Assembly (NCBI RefSeq): GCF_001050035.1
Contig: NZ_CVTA01000062.1
Location: 124,001 to 188,000 of the forward strand
Length of the DNA: 64,000 nucleotides
Reading direction: 5' to 3'
Source: Mycolicibacterium komanii
GTDB taxonomy: Bacteria; Actinomycetota; Actinomycetes; Mycobacteriales; Mycobacteriaceae
How positions within the stretch are numbered: position 1 is the stretch's first letter; every line of letters starts with the position of its first letter. Both the position numbers and the translations under genes were made by a program. This document shows positions 28,402 to 37,014 of the stretch, in pieces. Under the pieces are notes generated by a model. The model ran no database searches, was not told the DNA's origin, and saw only the letters and a program-made list of their open reading frames with translations.

Positions 28402-29424
28402 GTGGCCGAGCTGATGAATCGTCAAATCGTGTTGCGCCGCAGACCCGTCGGGCTGGTGCAGCCCGGCGACACCGAGTTGATCACGACGCCGGTGCCTGAG
28501 CCCGCCGACGGCGAGGCGCTGGTGCGGACGACTTACATCGGCATTGACGCGGCGGCCCGCACCTGGCTGAACGACCAACCGGGTTATCTGCCTCCAGTGC
28601 AACTCGGAGAGGTCATCCGCGCGGCCGGGATCGGCGAGGTGGTGGCGTCGCGCTGCGATGCGTACGCCGTCGGCGACGTCGTGACGACGCTGACCGGATT
28701 CCAGGAATACGTCATCAGCCGCGACGACATCTTCACCACGCCGGTGCCCGGTCCCGACGTCGACCAACTCGCGGTGATGTCGGTGTACGGTCCGACCGGC
28801 GCGACGGCGTACTTCGGGATGGTCGGTATCGGCAAGCCGCAGCCGGGCGAGACGGTGGTGGTCTCGGCGGCGGCGGGCGCCACCGGTTCGGTTGCGGGAC
28901 AGATCGCCAAGATCGCCGGCGCTCGCGTGGTGGGCATCGCAGGGGGACCGGAGAAGTGCCGTGCCGTCGTGGAGGACTTCGGGTTCGACGCGTGCATCGA
29001 CTATCGCGAAGACAACCTGCCGGCGGCGTTGAAGGAGCACTGCCCCAAAGGTGTGGACGTGTACTTCGACAACGTCGGCGGCCCGATCCTCGACGCGGTG
29101 CTCGGCCGTCTGGCGCACAAAGCGAGAGTCGTGTTGTGCGGGGTCATCTCGAGCTATCTGACCGGTGAGCACCCCGGGCCGGCCAACTACGTCAACCTGC
29201 TGTCGAGAACCGCGTTGATGCAGGGGTTCAACGCGCTGGACGAGTGGGGACGCTTCGATGAGGCGTTCGGCCCGCTGCGCCAGTGGGCGGCCGAGGGCCG
29301 GCTGGTGCACCGCCAGACGATCTACGAGGGCATCGAATCCTGCGTCGATGCGATGAACGGCTTGTTCACCGGCGCGAACATCGGCAAGATGCTGGTGAAG
29401 ATCAGTGACCCGACGAATGGCTGA
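28402..29424 (+). CDS. NADP-dependent medium-chain oxidoreductase (CurA / LTB4-dehydrogenase type)
   Basis: A 340-residue zinc-free MDR enzyme reducing alpha,beta-unsaturated ketones. Markers: the early RRRPVGLVQPGD, GEVIRAAGIGEVV, the nucleotide loop VSAAAGATGSVAGQIAKI (AAxGxxG), GxEKC and DVYFDNVGGPILD, all shared with YncB/CurA/prostaglandin reductase. No zinc ligands are present. GTG 28402 follows the MFS stop by nine bases, so the two may share a transcript, perhaps importing and reducing one compound. Confidence 0.88.
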   Translation: MAELMNRQIVLRRRPVGLVQPGDTELITTPVPEPADGEALVRTTYIGIDAAARTWLNDQPGYLPPVQLGEVIRAAGIGEVVASRCDAYAVGDVVTTLTGFQEYVISRDDIFTTPVPGPDVDQLAVMSVYGPTGATAYFGMVGIGKPQPGETVVVSAAAGATGSVAGQIAKIAGARVVGIAGGPEKCRAVVEDFGFDACIDYREDNLPAALKEHCPKGVDVYFDNVGGPILDAVLGRLAHKARVVLCGVISSYLTGEHPGPANYVNLLSRTALMQGFNALDEWGRFDEAFGPLRQWAAEGRLVHRQTIYEGIESCVDAMNGLFTGANIGKMLVKISDPTNG

Positions 29425-29431
29425 TGTTCCT

Positions 29432-29456
29432 GATTGGGTGTGGATCAAAGCGGGTA
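29432..29456 (+). promoter_or_regulatory. Possible SigF-like promoter before the cutinase gene
   Basis: GATT (29432-29435), 16 bases, then GGGTA (29452-29456) is one base away from the mycobacterial SigF pattern GTTT-N15-18-GGGTA. It lies 55 bases ahead of the cutinase start. With one mismatch in the -35 box it may be chance. Confidence 0.3.
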
Positions 29457-29510
29457 TGACGAACGTCGCAATTTGGTGGCAGACGTTTCGCAACACATAG
29501 GAGTGGTCGC

Positions 29511-30410
29511 ATGGGCGCTCGTCGAATCGCTCGGATGCTTGGTCTGGTCGTGCCGGTAGCGGCACTGCTCGCCGCACCCGTCCCGCTCGCTGCGGCACAA
29601 CCCCCTCCGCCCGCACCTGCGCCGGCCCCGCCGCCGGGTTGTCCCGACGTGCAGGTCGTGTTCGCTCGCGGGACGCTCGAGCCGATCGGCGTCGGCGGCG
29701 TCGGACAGGCGTTCGTCGACGCGCTGCGCGCACAGGCAGGAGGTCGCACGGTCGACGTCTATCCGGTGAACTACCCGGCCAGCAACGACTTCGGCGACCG
29801 CATCCAGTTCGCCCGCACGGTCGTCGACGGCATCCGCGACGCGGGAACCAAGGTCGAGTCGACCGCCGCCAACTGCCCCGACACCCGGGTCGTGCTCGGC
29901 GGCTTTTCACAGGGCGCGGCCGTGGCCGGCTACGTGACGGCGGCCGAGATACCCGAGGAGATTCCGGCCGAGTACCGCGAGTACATCCCGAACCCGATGC
30001 CGTCGAGCGTGGCCGACCACGTCGCCGCGGTGGTGCTGTTCGGAAAGCCGTCCGAGCAGTTCATGGGAGACATCGGTGCTCCGCCGATCGTGATCGGCCC
30101 CTCGTACACCGGCAAGACCCTCGACCTGTGCGCCCAGGGCGACACGATCTGCAACGGTGCTCCCCCCGGGCTGCCGCCCATTGCGCACAACTCGTACGCC
30201 TTCAACGGGATGACGAACGAGGGCGCGGCGTATGCAGTGGCGCGACTGGATCCCGACGCGACACCGCCGCCGGTGCCCGCGCCCGCGCTGCCTCCGGCGC
30301 CTCCGGGACCCGAGGTCTTCGCGGCTCCGGCGCCCCCACCGGCTCCTGCGCCGGGGCCGGCGCCCGCACCGGCGCCCGCTCCCGCGCCGGCGCCTGCTCC
30401 GGCCGGCTGA
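29511..30410 (+). CDS. Secreted cutinase-family esterase
   Basis: A 299-residue secreted alpha/beta hydrolase: signal peptide about 1-29, then a proline-rich spacer. The catalytic triad is visible as Ser133 in GGFSQGAA, Asp211 in DLCAQGDTIC and His226 in AHNSYAFNG, with four cysteines as in mycobacterial cutinase-like proteins. The last 50 residues are an almost pure Pro/Ala repeat, likely a cell-wall spanning tail. Substrates in the family include acyl esters, phospholipids and thioesters. AGGAG upstream of ATG 29511 supports the start. Confidence 0.92.
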   Translation: MGARRIARMLGLVVPVAALLAAPVPLAAAQPPPPAPAPAPPPGCPDVQVVFARGTLEPIGVGGVGQAFVDALRAQAGGRTVDVYPVNYPASNDFGDRIQFARTVVDGIRDAGTKVESTAANCPDTRVVLGGFSQGAAVAGYVTAAEIPEEIPAEYREYIPNPMPSSVADHVAAVVLFGKPSEQFMGDIGAPPIVIGPSYTGKTLDLCAQGDTICNGAPPGLPPIAHNSYAFNGMTNEGAAYAVARLDPDATPPPVPAPALPPAPPGPEVFAAPAPPPAPAPGPAPAPAPAPAPAPAPAG

Positions 30411-30439
30411 CGCCGCGCGTCTGGGTCTGCCAGTCTCAT

Positions 30440-30823
30440 GTGGTGGACCGAGACGTGTATGACAAGGGCCGAGAGATCCGCACCGCGGTGCTCGGTGAGG
30501 CCTATGTGCAGAATGCGACGGCTGGCGCGGACGACTTCACGGGGCCGTTCCAGGATCTGGTGACCGAGTATTGCTGGGGGGCGGTGTGGGGCCGCGACGC
30601 CCTGCCCCGCAAGACCCGCAGCATGCTGAACCTCGCGATGCTCGCGGTGTTGAACCGCCCCAACGAATTACGCACGCATATCAGGGGCGCACTCACCAAC
30701 GGCGTGTCCCGCGAGGAGATCCGGGAGATCTTCATGCAGGTCGCGGTGTACGCGGGTGTTCCCACCGCGGTGGATGCCTTCCGGATCGCCCGTGCGACGC
30801 TCGACGAGATCGACGAGCGGTAG
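30440..30823 (+). CDS. Carboxymuconolactone decarboxylase family protein, copy 1
   Basis: A 127-residue CMD-domain protein. It has the helical core TEYCWGAVWGRDALPRKTRSMLNLAM with the ELRTHIRGALTNGVSREEIREIF segment and its His, typical of PcaC-like proteins. No CxxC of AhpD is present, so it is not a disulfide reductase. GTG 30440 or GTG 30443 could start it; no clear ribosome site is seen. It is followed after six bases by an HIBADH-like gene, the same pairing as at 53749-55046. Confidence 0.82.
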   Translation: MVDRDVYDKGREIRTAVLGEAYVQNATAGADDFTGPFQDLVTEYCWGAVWGRDALPRKTRSMLNLAMLAVLNRPNELRTHIRGALTNGVSREEIREIFMQVAVYAGVPTAVDAFRIARATLDEIDER

Positions 30824-30829
30824 CCCGCG

Positions 30830-31705
30830 ATGGACATCGGCTTCATCGGCCTGGGCAACATGGGATTTCCGATGGCGGCTCGACTGTCGGCCGCCGGGTA
30901 CGGGGTCGTGGTGTGTGACACCCGCCGCGAGGTGGTCGACAGGGCGGTTGAAGCCGGGGCCTCGCCCGCGGGCTCCGTCCGCGAGGTCGCCGATCGCGTG
31001 CCGACGCTGCTGGCCAGCCTTCCGACACCTCAGGCGTCGGAGTCGGTGGCCGCCGAGGTCGCGGGCGGGACCGCCGTCGAACGTTTCATCGACCTCTCGA
31101 CGGTGGGAAGCCAAGCGGCGCAGCGTAATAGCGCGCTGTTGGCCGAGCGGGGGATCGCGGCGCTCGACAGCCCCGTCAGCGGCGGCGTGCACGGGGCCGA
31201 GGCGGGCACGCTGGCCATCATGGTGTCGGGGCCGCGGGTGCACTACGAGCTGTGTGCGCCCATCTTCGAAACCCTCGGGCGGGCAACGTTCGTCGGCGAG
31301 AATCCCGGTGCGGCACAGACGATGAAACTCGTCAACAACGTGATCGCCGCGGCGACGTTGGCCGTCACCGCAGAGGCGATGGTGGCCGGTGTGAAGGCCG
31401 GCCTCGACGCACGGGTGATGATCGACGTCCTTAACGCGGGTTCCGGCGGCACCCACGCCAGCCGGGACAAGTTCCCCCGGGCGGTGCTGCCCCGCACATT
31501 CGATTACGGATTCGCCACGGGGCTGATGGTCAAGGACGTCAGGCTCTACGTCGACGAGGCGAAGGCGATGGGCCTGCCGACCGAGGTCGCCGACGCCGTC
31601 GCGCAGGTGTGGGAGGCGACGATGGCCACCGAAGGGGCCGAGTCCGACTTCACCACGGTGGTGAAACCCATGGAGGCCGCCGCCGGAGTGGTGGTCGAAG
31701 GGTGA
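30830..31705 (+). CDS. 3-hydroxyisobutyrate dehydrogenase-family protein, copy 2
   Basis: A 291-residue beta-hydroxyacid dehydrogenase with all family elements: MDIGFIGLGNMGFPMA at the N-terminus, substrate loop DSPVSGGVHGAEAGTLAIMV and catalytic Lys in TMKLVNNVI. Unlike the copy at 18246, the substrate loop is canonical. It uses NAD(P) to oxidise a 3-hydroxy acid. It is tightly linked to the upstream CMD gene, suggesting one degradation step pair. Confidence 0.9.
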   Translation: MDIGFIGLGNMGFPMAARLSAAGYGVVVCDTRREVVDRAVEAGASPAGSVREVADRVPTLLASLPTPQASESVAAEVAGGTAVERFIDLSTVGSQAAQRNSALLAERGIAALDSPVSGGVHGAEAGTLAIMVSGPRVHYELCAPIFETLGRATFVGENPGAAQTMKLVNNVIAAATLAVTAEAMVAGVKAGLDARVMIDVLNAGSGGTHASRDKFPRAVLPRTFDYGFATGLMVKDVRLYVDEAKAMGLPTEVADAVAQVWEATMATEGAESDFTTVVKPMEAAAGVVVEG

Positions 31706-31735
31706 CCCGGCCACCCCGCCGGTAGAGTTCGGCGG

Positions 31736-32284
31736 GTGAACACGCCCGAGTCGCGAGCGCGTTGGGTGCGCGGGAGTCTGGTCGGGGCGTGTTCGGCCGT
31801 ATTGACCGTAACCGCGCACACCTTCGCGGGTGGTCAGCTGCCGCGGGGTTCGGCGCTGATCGTCGCGATGCTCGTCTGTGCCACCGTCGGGGCCGGCGCC
31901 GCACGGCCGGTGCTCGACGGGCGCCGCGCGCGGGTGATCGGTGTCGTCGGCGCCCTGACCGCCGCGCAGGTCCTCGGCCACCTGGCGTTCATCGTCGCGG
32001 GAGGGCACGTCCACGCGGCAGCGGCGCTCGGGTTCACACCCGCCATGGTGGCAGCCCACGTCGGGGCCGCGATCGTGCTCGGAGCTGCGATCGCCGCCGT
32101 CGAATACCTCTACGTCGTCTGCGTATCCGTACTGCGATGGTTGCGCATATTCGCCACGCTCGCCGTGCCGCCGCCTGCGCGCAGGCTGGACCGCGACGTC
32201 AAAACCGTTGTCGCCGAGTCTGTTCTGGGTACCTGCGGGCTCGGCATGCGCGCTCCGCCGGGCAGGTGCACAGCGGCGGGTTAG
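31736..32284 (+). CDS. Polytopic membrane protein with histidine-bearing helices
   Basis: A 182-residue protein with four or five transmembrane helices. Several histidines lie in or near the membrane (HTFAGG, LGHLAFIVAGGHVHAAA, AAHVGAAIVLG), which could bind a metal. The C-terminal 45 residues are polar with two cysteines. No family is recognised with certainty. It precedes a PepSY-type membrane protein by 116 bases; both may take part in metal or heme handling, as inference. GTG 31736 is the start. Confidence 0.7.
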   Translation: MNTPESRARWVRGSLVGACSAVLTVTAHTFAGGQLPRGSALIVAMLVCATVGAGAARPVLDGRRARVIGVVGALTAAQVLGHLAFIVAGGHVHAAAALGFTPAMVAAHVGAAIVLGAAIAAVEYLYVVCVSVLRWLRIFATLAVPPPARRLDRDVKTVVAESVLGTCGLGMRAPPGRCTAAG

Positions 32285-32400
32285 CCCGCCGCCGATCGAT
32301 TCGGCCGCGACCGTCGTCGCGGCGTATTGAACATTCCGTCACCTCGAATTCGACCCGTCGAGCGTGCTCGTCGGGTCACTGGCTGAAGGCTCGCACACTC

Positions 32401-33798
32401 ATGACAACGACCCCTACCCTCGGCATGCCCGCGCGTCAGCGACCGCAGGGCCTGCGTCCGCTTCTTCTCCGATTGCACTTCTACGCCGGCGTTTTCGTCG
32501 GCCCGTTCCTGCTGATCGCCGCGATCACCGGCCTGCTGTACGCCGTCATCCCGCAGATCGACGACGCGGTCTACAAGCACCAACTCACCGTCGACCAGGT
32601 CGGTGACCAACGGCTGCCACTGGCCGAGCAGATCCGTGCCGCGCGTGCCGCGCACCCCGAAGGGGTGGTGCAGCGCATCGGACCGCCCGCGTCGGCCGAC
32701 GACACGACCCGCGTCGTCCTTGCCGTCGACAATCTGCCGCCCGACTATGCGCGAACGGTGTTCGTCGACCCGTACAGCGGTGAGATCCGTGGCGCGCTGA
32801 CCACCTACGGCCAGTGGTTGCCCGTCCGCGCCTGGTTCGACGAGTTGCACCGCGACCTGCACCTCGGTGCGTTGGGCCGCAACTACAGTGAGCTGGCAGC
32901 CAGCTGGCTGGGAGTGATCGCGCTGGCAGGTCTGGCGCTGTGGTACCTCCACCGCCGCGACACCGGAAGGCTGCGCCGCATCGCGTTACCCGACCGCGAC
33001 AAGAAGGGCAGGAGGCGCGCACTGTCCTGGCATGGCGCCGTTGGCGTTTGGATCGTCGTCGTGTTGCTCGGACTGTCGGTCACCGGCATCACCTGGTCGC
33101 GGTACGGCGGTGAGACGGTCAATCTGCTGCAGGAGAGGCTGAACACGGCGGCGCCGTCGGTCGACACCGCGCTGACACGACCGCAGCTCGTGGCCCCGGC
33201 CGGACATCAGCACGGCGGGCCGTCCGCGCCCGGCGGTGACGGGATGCTGCACGGTGCGGACGCCGCACTGCACGCTGCCGTCGACGCGGCATTGCGCCCG
33301 CCGATGTGGATGTATCCGCCCACGAACGAGGGGCAGGGCTGGCAGGTCGCCGAGAACAAGCGTGACTGGCCCACCCGTCACGACGCCGTCTCGGTCGACC
33401 CCGTCACGGGCACCGTGACCGATCGAGTCGACTTCGCCGACTGGCCCTTTTTGGCCAAGCTCACCGACTGGGCGATCGACGCCCACATGGGCGTGCTGTT
33501 CGGAGTGGTGAACCAGGTCTTGTTGGCGCTCACGGCAATCGGCTTGATCGCGATCATCGTCCGCGGCTACCTCATGTGGTGGCAACGCCGACCTACGAGG
33601 GGATCGTCGTGGGCGGTCGGCCGCCCGCCCGTCCGTGGCGTGCTGCGCGGCCTGCACCCGGCCGCGGTCACCGCATTTGTCGTCGCCGCGGTCGCGCTGG
33701 GCTGGGCGCTGCCGCTGTTCGGCCTCAGCCTGCTGGCGTTTGTGGTCGCCGATGTCGCCGTCGCCAAGGTCAAGAAGCGCGGTGCGCCGGTGCGCTAG
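32401..33798 (+). CDS. PepSY-associated transmembrane protein
   Basis: A 465-residue protein starting at ATG 32401. It has four main transmembrane helices and two periplasmic PepSY-like regions, with the family's LHFYAGVFVGPFLLIAAITGLLYA opening, ELHRDLHLG and AHMGVLFGVVNQVLLALTAIGL. Conserved His residues in these helices suggest heme or metal binding, as proposed for the PiuB/iron-uptake branch. A His-rich insertion (GHQHGG ... MLHGADAALHAA, about residues 268-300) is unusual. The open frame reaches back to 31762, but that part is a shadow of the preceding gene. Confidence 0.85.
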   Translation: MTTTPTLGMPARQRPQGLRPLLLRLHFYAGVFVGPFLLIAAITGLLYAVIPQIDDAVYKHQLTVDQVGDQRLPLAEQIRAARAAHPEGVVQRIGPPASADDTTRVVLAVDNLPPDYARTVFVDPYSGEIRGALTTYGQWLPVRAWFDELHRDLHLGALGRNYSELAASWLGVIALAGLALWYLHRRDTGRLRRIALPDRDKKGRRRALSWHGAVGVWIVVVLLGLSVTGITWSRYGGETVNLLQERLNTAAPSVDTALTRPQLVAPAGHQHGGPSAPGGDGMLHGADAALHAAVDAALRPPMWMYPPTNEGQGWQVAENKRDWPTRHDAVSVDPVTGTVTDRVDFADWPFLAKLTDWAIDAHMGVLFGVVNQVLLALTAIGLIAIIVRGYLMWWQRRPTRGSSWAVGRPPVRGVLRGLHPAAVTAFVVAAVALGWALPLFGLSLLAFVVADVAVAKVKKRGAPVR

Positions 33799-34211
33799 AA
33801 CGGACTGCTGTTCTGCTGCCAGCGCGCTTCTTCGGGGCGCGGGCCGAAACGACGGACGTAGTCCTCGTGCATCCGCGCGTCCTTCTTGCGCCTGATCTCG
33901 TCGACCAGGTTCTGATCGAGCCCGTGCTGCGCGAGGCGGTGGCGTCGCCAGATCTTGTTGAGCGCCAGCGCCATGAGGATCGCCCAGATGTAGATCGGCG
34001 CCGTCATCTCCAGGTGTACGTAGAACGACGCCGGCAGCAGCCAGAACGGAGCCAGAATCAGGAAGGGAGGTATCGCCATCCGGATCATGTGACGGCGGAG
34101 CGCACCCGGTCCGGCCAGGTCGCGTGCCACCCACTCGCGCATGGAATCCGGGAGTCGGCGTCCGTACGAATAGGCGATGTACTGAATGATGTTGGGGCGG
34201 GCCGCAGCCAC
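33795..34211 (-). CDS. DUF5313 family membrane protein
   Basis: A 138-residue mycobacterial protein: RPNIIQYIAYSYGRRLPDSM near the N-terminus is the DUF5313 hallmark, followed by two adjacent transmembrane helices (about 45-65 and 70-87) and a basic, charged tail ending RFGPRPEEARWQQNSSPF. GTG 34211 has a GGAGG ribosome site. It overlaps the convergent PepSY gene by four bases and follows the MarR gene by 17, so the latter two are probably one transcript. Function unknown. Confidence 0.85.
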   Translation of the reverse strand: MAAARPNIIQYIAYSYGRRLPDSMREWVARDLAGPGALRRHMIRMAIPPFLILAPFWLLPASFYVHLEMTAPIYIWAILMALALNKIWRRHRLAQHGLDQNLVDEIRRKKDARMHEDYVRRFGPRPEEARWQQNSSPF

Positions 34212-34228
34212 GGATCCTCCTCGGGTAG

Positions 34229-34729
34229 TCAGGTGTCGAGTGCGCCCGCGGCAAGCGCAGCGGTGTTCACGCGGTTCAACACGGTGCGGAGAGCTTCGAG
34301 TTCATGGAGGTCGACGCCGAGGCGTTCGACGACGGCAAGCGGAATGTCCAGCGCGCGTCGGCGTAAGTGCTCACCCTTCTCGGTGAGCCGCACATCGGTG
34401 GCGCGCTCGTCGACCGCGCTGCGGGCACGGGTGATGAAGCCGAGCGACTCGAGTCGTTTGAGCATCGGAGACAGCGTCGCCGAATCGAGTTGCAGGGCAT
34501 GTGCGATGTCCTTGACCGACAGCGGTTTCGTGGGCGGCTTGCCCGTACCCGCGGTCTTGTAGTGGTCCCACAACGCCAGCATGACCAGATACTGCGGGTG
34601 GGTGAGGCCGAGCGGTTCGAGCAGCGGGCGGTAGATCGCCAGCACCGCCCGGTGGGTGACCGCGAGCGCGAAGCAGACCTGCTGTTCGAGCGCGAGCGGA
34701 TCGACGCGGGACGGCGTGGAGGTTGTCAC
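34229..34729 (-). CDS. MarR-family regulator with OhrR-type redox cysteine
   Basis: A 166-residue winged-helix regulator. The N-terminus (LEQQVCFALAVTHRAV...RPLLEPLGLTHPQYLVMLALW) matches the OhrR branch, including the peroxide-sensing Cys19. The recognition region is DIAHALQLDSATLSPMLKRLE and the wing is SAVDERATDVRLTEKG. OhrR repressors lose DNA binding when that Cys is oxidised by organic hydroperoxide. No ohr peroxiredoxin gene is next to it; the downstream partner is DUF5313. GTG 34729 is the start. Confidence 0.87.
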   Translation of the reverse strand: MTTSTPSRVDPLALEQQVCFALAVTHRAVLAIYRPLLEPLGLTHPQYLVMLALWDHYKTAGTGKPPTKPLSVKDIAHALQLDSATLSPMLKRLESLGFITRARSAVDERATDVRLTEKGEHLRRRALDIPLAVVERLGVDLHELEALRTVLNRVNTAALAAGALDT

Positions 34730-34742
34730 ACTTCCATCGTGG

Positions 34743-34755
34743 ACTAATAGTTAGT
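34743..34755 (-). promoter_or_regulatory. Candidate autoregulatory operator of the MarR gene
   Basis: ACTAATAGTTAGT is a dyad with five-base arms (ACTAA/TTAGT) and a three-base centre, 14 bases upstream of the MarR start. A-T rich dyads of this kind close to the promoter are usual MarR/OhrR targets. The flanks GGAC and GTCC nearly extend it. Confidence 0.5.
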
Positions 34756-34820
34756 GTCCTAGCAATGTACTTCCGATCACACCGGGTTTCGCCGTGCGTC
34801 GAGCGGTCGATCCTGCTCGA

Positions 34821-34976
34821 ATGTCAACGCAGAACGATCCGCCGGCCACGCCGAAGGACGCGACCAAGGTGACCGAGGAACAGCGCGCACTGCAGGACGA
34901 TCTGGACCACCGCGACGACGATCCAGAGGCTCCTGGCGGCCATCAGGATCGCCACGACGTCGCCGATGAGACCTGA
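34821..34976 (+). CDS. Possible small acidic hydrophilic protein (51 aa)
   Basis: An ORF from ATG 34821 gives a 51-residue, highly charged product: MSTQNDPPATPKDATKVTEE, then RALQDDLDHRDDDPEAPGG and a His/Asp-rich end. It lacks hydrophobic segments and looks disordered. No good ribosome site is visible. It ends exactly where the convergent PAS-PP2C gene stops (34977) and is divergent from the MarR gene. Its composition differs from the Arg-rich shadow frames around it, which favours a real gene, but support is limited. Confidence 0.4.
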   Translation: MSTQNDPPATPKDATKVTEEQRALQDDLDHRDDDPEAPGGHQDRHDVADET

Positions 34977-36137
34977 TCAGGCGTCCGCAGGAACCCCGAG
35001 CGCGAGAATCGCTGCATCGTCTTTGACTCCGGGCCCGAAGCTGGTCAGGAGTTCCTTCAAGGCGTTGACGATGGTGTCGGCCGTGGCGGGGGCACGGTCG
35101 TCGACGAAGGCGAGCAGGGCCCCTTCGTCGTCGTAGCGCTCGTGCCCGATTCCGGTGTTCGCCTCGGTCAGGCCGTCGGTGTAGAGCACCATGGTGTCGC
35201 CCCGCGACAGGTGGAACTTGTGGGCGACGAACCGCGCGTTGTCGGTGATCCCGGTGGCGTGGCCACCGACGGTATCGGCGTAGTAAGCCGAGCCATCGGC
35301 GTTGAGGAGCAGTGGAGGAGGGTGGCCGCCGCTGGCGAGTTCCACGTCGAAACCGTCGCCGCACATGGTGAGGTTGCCGTCGATCACGGTGCACAGGCGG
35401 TTACCGCCGATCTCGACGTCCTGCATCAGCACCGAGTTGAGCACGCGTAGCGCCTTCACCGGGTCGTGGTCGGCGACCGCGGCCGAACGCAGCACGTACC
35501 GCGCCAGGCCCGCGACGACGGCGGCGTCCACGCCCTTTCCGGCGACATCGCCGAGGAAGAACCCCCACGTCGTCCGCGACAGCGGGAACAGGTCGTAGAA
35601 GTCGCCGCCGACGTCGTCGTCGGATGCGGTGTGGTAGTAGGCGGCGGCGTCCAGCCCCGGCGGCGGCGCGAGGAGCGGCGGAAGCAGTGAGCGGCGCAGG
35701 GTTTCGGCGAACGCCTGCACACGGCTACGTTCGGTCTCGGCGCGTTCGCGCTGCGCGAGCAGTTCGCGTTCGTACGATCGCCGGTCCTTGGCGTCGACCG
35801 CCGTCAGGCGCAGAAGTTCCGGCTTGCCGTCGGCGTCGTACTTCACGTTGGCGGTGAGGAAGATGGGTATTCGGGTGCCGTCGGCGGTCAGGAAGTCCAG
35901 CGTGACTCCGTCGAGCTTTCCGCTCATCCGCAGGATCGCCCGGAAGTGCGTGTCGTAGTGCAGGCGTCCGCCGACGGTCAGCAGGTCGGTGATCATCTTG
36001 CCCTGCAAGCTGTTTCGCTCGTACCCCAGCCAGCCCGCCAACGTCGCGTTGGCGCGGATGATGCGGCCGTTCGGGTGGGCGATCGCATTACCGGACGGCG
36101 CGTTCTCCCAATGATCGTCGAGGTCCAACCCGGTCAT
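34977..36137 (-). CDS. PAS-PP2C serine phosphatase, RsbP-like
   Basis: A 386-residue protein: PAS domain about residues 10-125 (NGRIIRANATLAGWLGYERNSLQGKMITDLL), a helical linker with repeated Glu/Arg (125-150), and an SpoIIE/RsbU-type PP2C domain (150-386; DDDVGGDFYDLF, LGDVAGKGVDAAVV, TDGLTEA, DDAAILAL) with the metal-binding Asp residues. In Bacillus RsbP dephosphorylates the anti-anti-sigma RsbV in response to energy stress sensed through PAS and RsbQ. Start ATG 36137 overlaps the RsbQ-like stop by four bases. The target phosphoprotein is not encoded nearby. Confidence 0.88.
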   Translation of the reverse strand: MTGLDLDDHWENAPSGNAIAHPNGRIIRANATLAGWLGYERNSLQGKMITDLLTVGGRLHYDTHFRAILRMSGKLDGVTLDFLTADGTRIPIFLTANVKYDADGKPELLRLTAVDAKDRRSYERELLAQRERAETERSRVQAFAETLRRSLLPPLLAPPPGLDAAAYYHTASDDDVGGDFYDLFPLSRTTWGFFLGDVAGKGVDAAVVAGLARYVLRSAAVADHDPVKALRVLNSVLMQDVEIGGNRLCTVIDGNLTMCGDGFDVELASGGHPPPLLLNADGSAYYADTVGGHATGITDNARFVAHKFHLSRGDTMVLYTDGLTEANTGIGHERYDDEGALLAFVDDRAPATADTIVNALKELLTSFGPGVKDDAAILALGVPADA

Positions 36138-36934
36138 GTCGGACGTGCGAATTCGGCGATGGCTTCGGCCGTTTCGTCCGGGTCGCTGACCTGAGGACAG
36201 TGTCCGGTCGCATCGAGCGTGATCAGCCGGCTGTCGGGAATGTGTTGGTGCACATAGGCTCCGACGGTCGCCGGGGCGATCGCATCTTCGGCACACTCCA
36301 GAATCAGCGTGGGCACCGAGACTTGCGGGAGGTCGCTGCGGTTGTCGGACAGAAACGTCGCGCGGGCGAAAACGCGCGCGCAGTCGGGATCGGTTCGACA
36401 GAACGACGCCTCGAGTTCCGCGGCCAGCTCCGGGCGGTCCGCGTTGCCCATGATCACCGGGGCCATGGCTGCCGACCAGCCCAGGTAGTTGAGCTCGAGT
36501 GACTCCAGCAGTTCGTCGATGTCCGCCCTCGAAAATCCGCCCCGGTACCCGTCGTCGTCGATGTAGCGGGGCGAGGGCGTGAGCATGACGAGTTTGGCGA
36601 TCCGTTCGGGCTCCCTGATCACCGCGAGAACACCCATCATCGCCGCCACCGAGTGCCCGACGAACACCACATCGCGCAGGTCGAGATCGCGCAGAATTTC
36701 GGCGATGTCGTCGGCGTAGCCGTCCAGCGAGGCGTACTTGGTCTCGTCCCACGCCTTCGGGTCCGATGCGCCGGAGCCGACGTGGTCCATCAACACGATC
36801 CGGAAGTCGGCTTGCAACCTGTCGACGATGAGACGCCACAAATTCTGGTCGCAACCGAACCCGTGGGCCAGGAACAGCGTCGGACCGCTCTGGCGGCCAA
36901 CGATCTTGACATTGTTCCGGGTCCAGACGTCCAT
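36134..36934 (-). CDS. Alpha/beta hydrolase, RsbQ-like
   Basis: A 266-residue alpha/beta hydrolase that aligns in length and triad with Bacillus RsbQ: Ser95 in VGHSVAAMMG, Asp217 in CAEDAIAP, His245 in ATGHCPQVSDP (RsbQ Ser96/Asp219/His247). Oxyanion HGFGCDQNLWR and the QxSDPxE end are also RsbQ features; plant KAI2/D14 receptors share this fold. In Bacillus RsbQ activates RsbP, probably by handling a small hydrophobic ligand. Here it is the first gene of a two-gene operon with the PAS-PP2C phosphatase and is divergent from the sigma factor. Confidence 0.88.
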   Translation of the reverse strand: MDVWTRNNVKIVGRQSGPTLFLAHGFGCDQNLWRLIVDRLQADFRIVLMDHVGSGASDPKAWDETKYASLDGYADDIAEILRDLDLRDVVFVGHSVAAMMGVLAVIREPERIAKLVMLTPSPRYIDDDGYRGGFSRADIDELLESLELNYLGWSAAMAPVIMGNADRPELAAELEASFCRTDPDCARVFARATFLSDNRSDLPQVSVPTLILECAEDAIAPATVGAYVHQHIPDSRLITLDATGHCPQVSDPDETAEAIAEFARPT

Positions 36935-37014
36935 GTTCAGCAGCTTAGAAGCCGCCGACCAGGCTCTGTGCCGCCACCGTTGCAGCCGATCGGCGCCTCA
37001 TCGGAGGGAGGCGC

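Noticed and set aside
30260..30407. Pro/Ala run at the end of the cutinase gene as a DNA repeat element
   Set aside because: It is a coding low-complexity tail common in mycobacterial wall proteins; its DNA is not a regular repeat.
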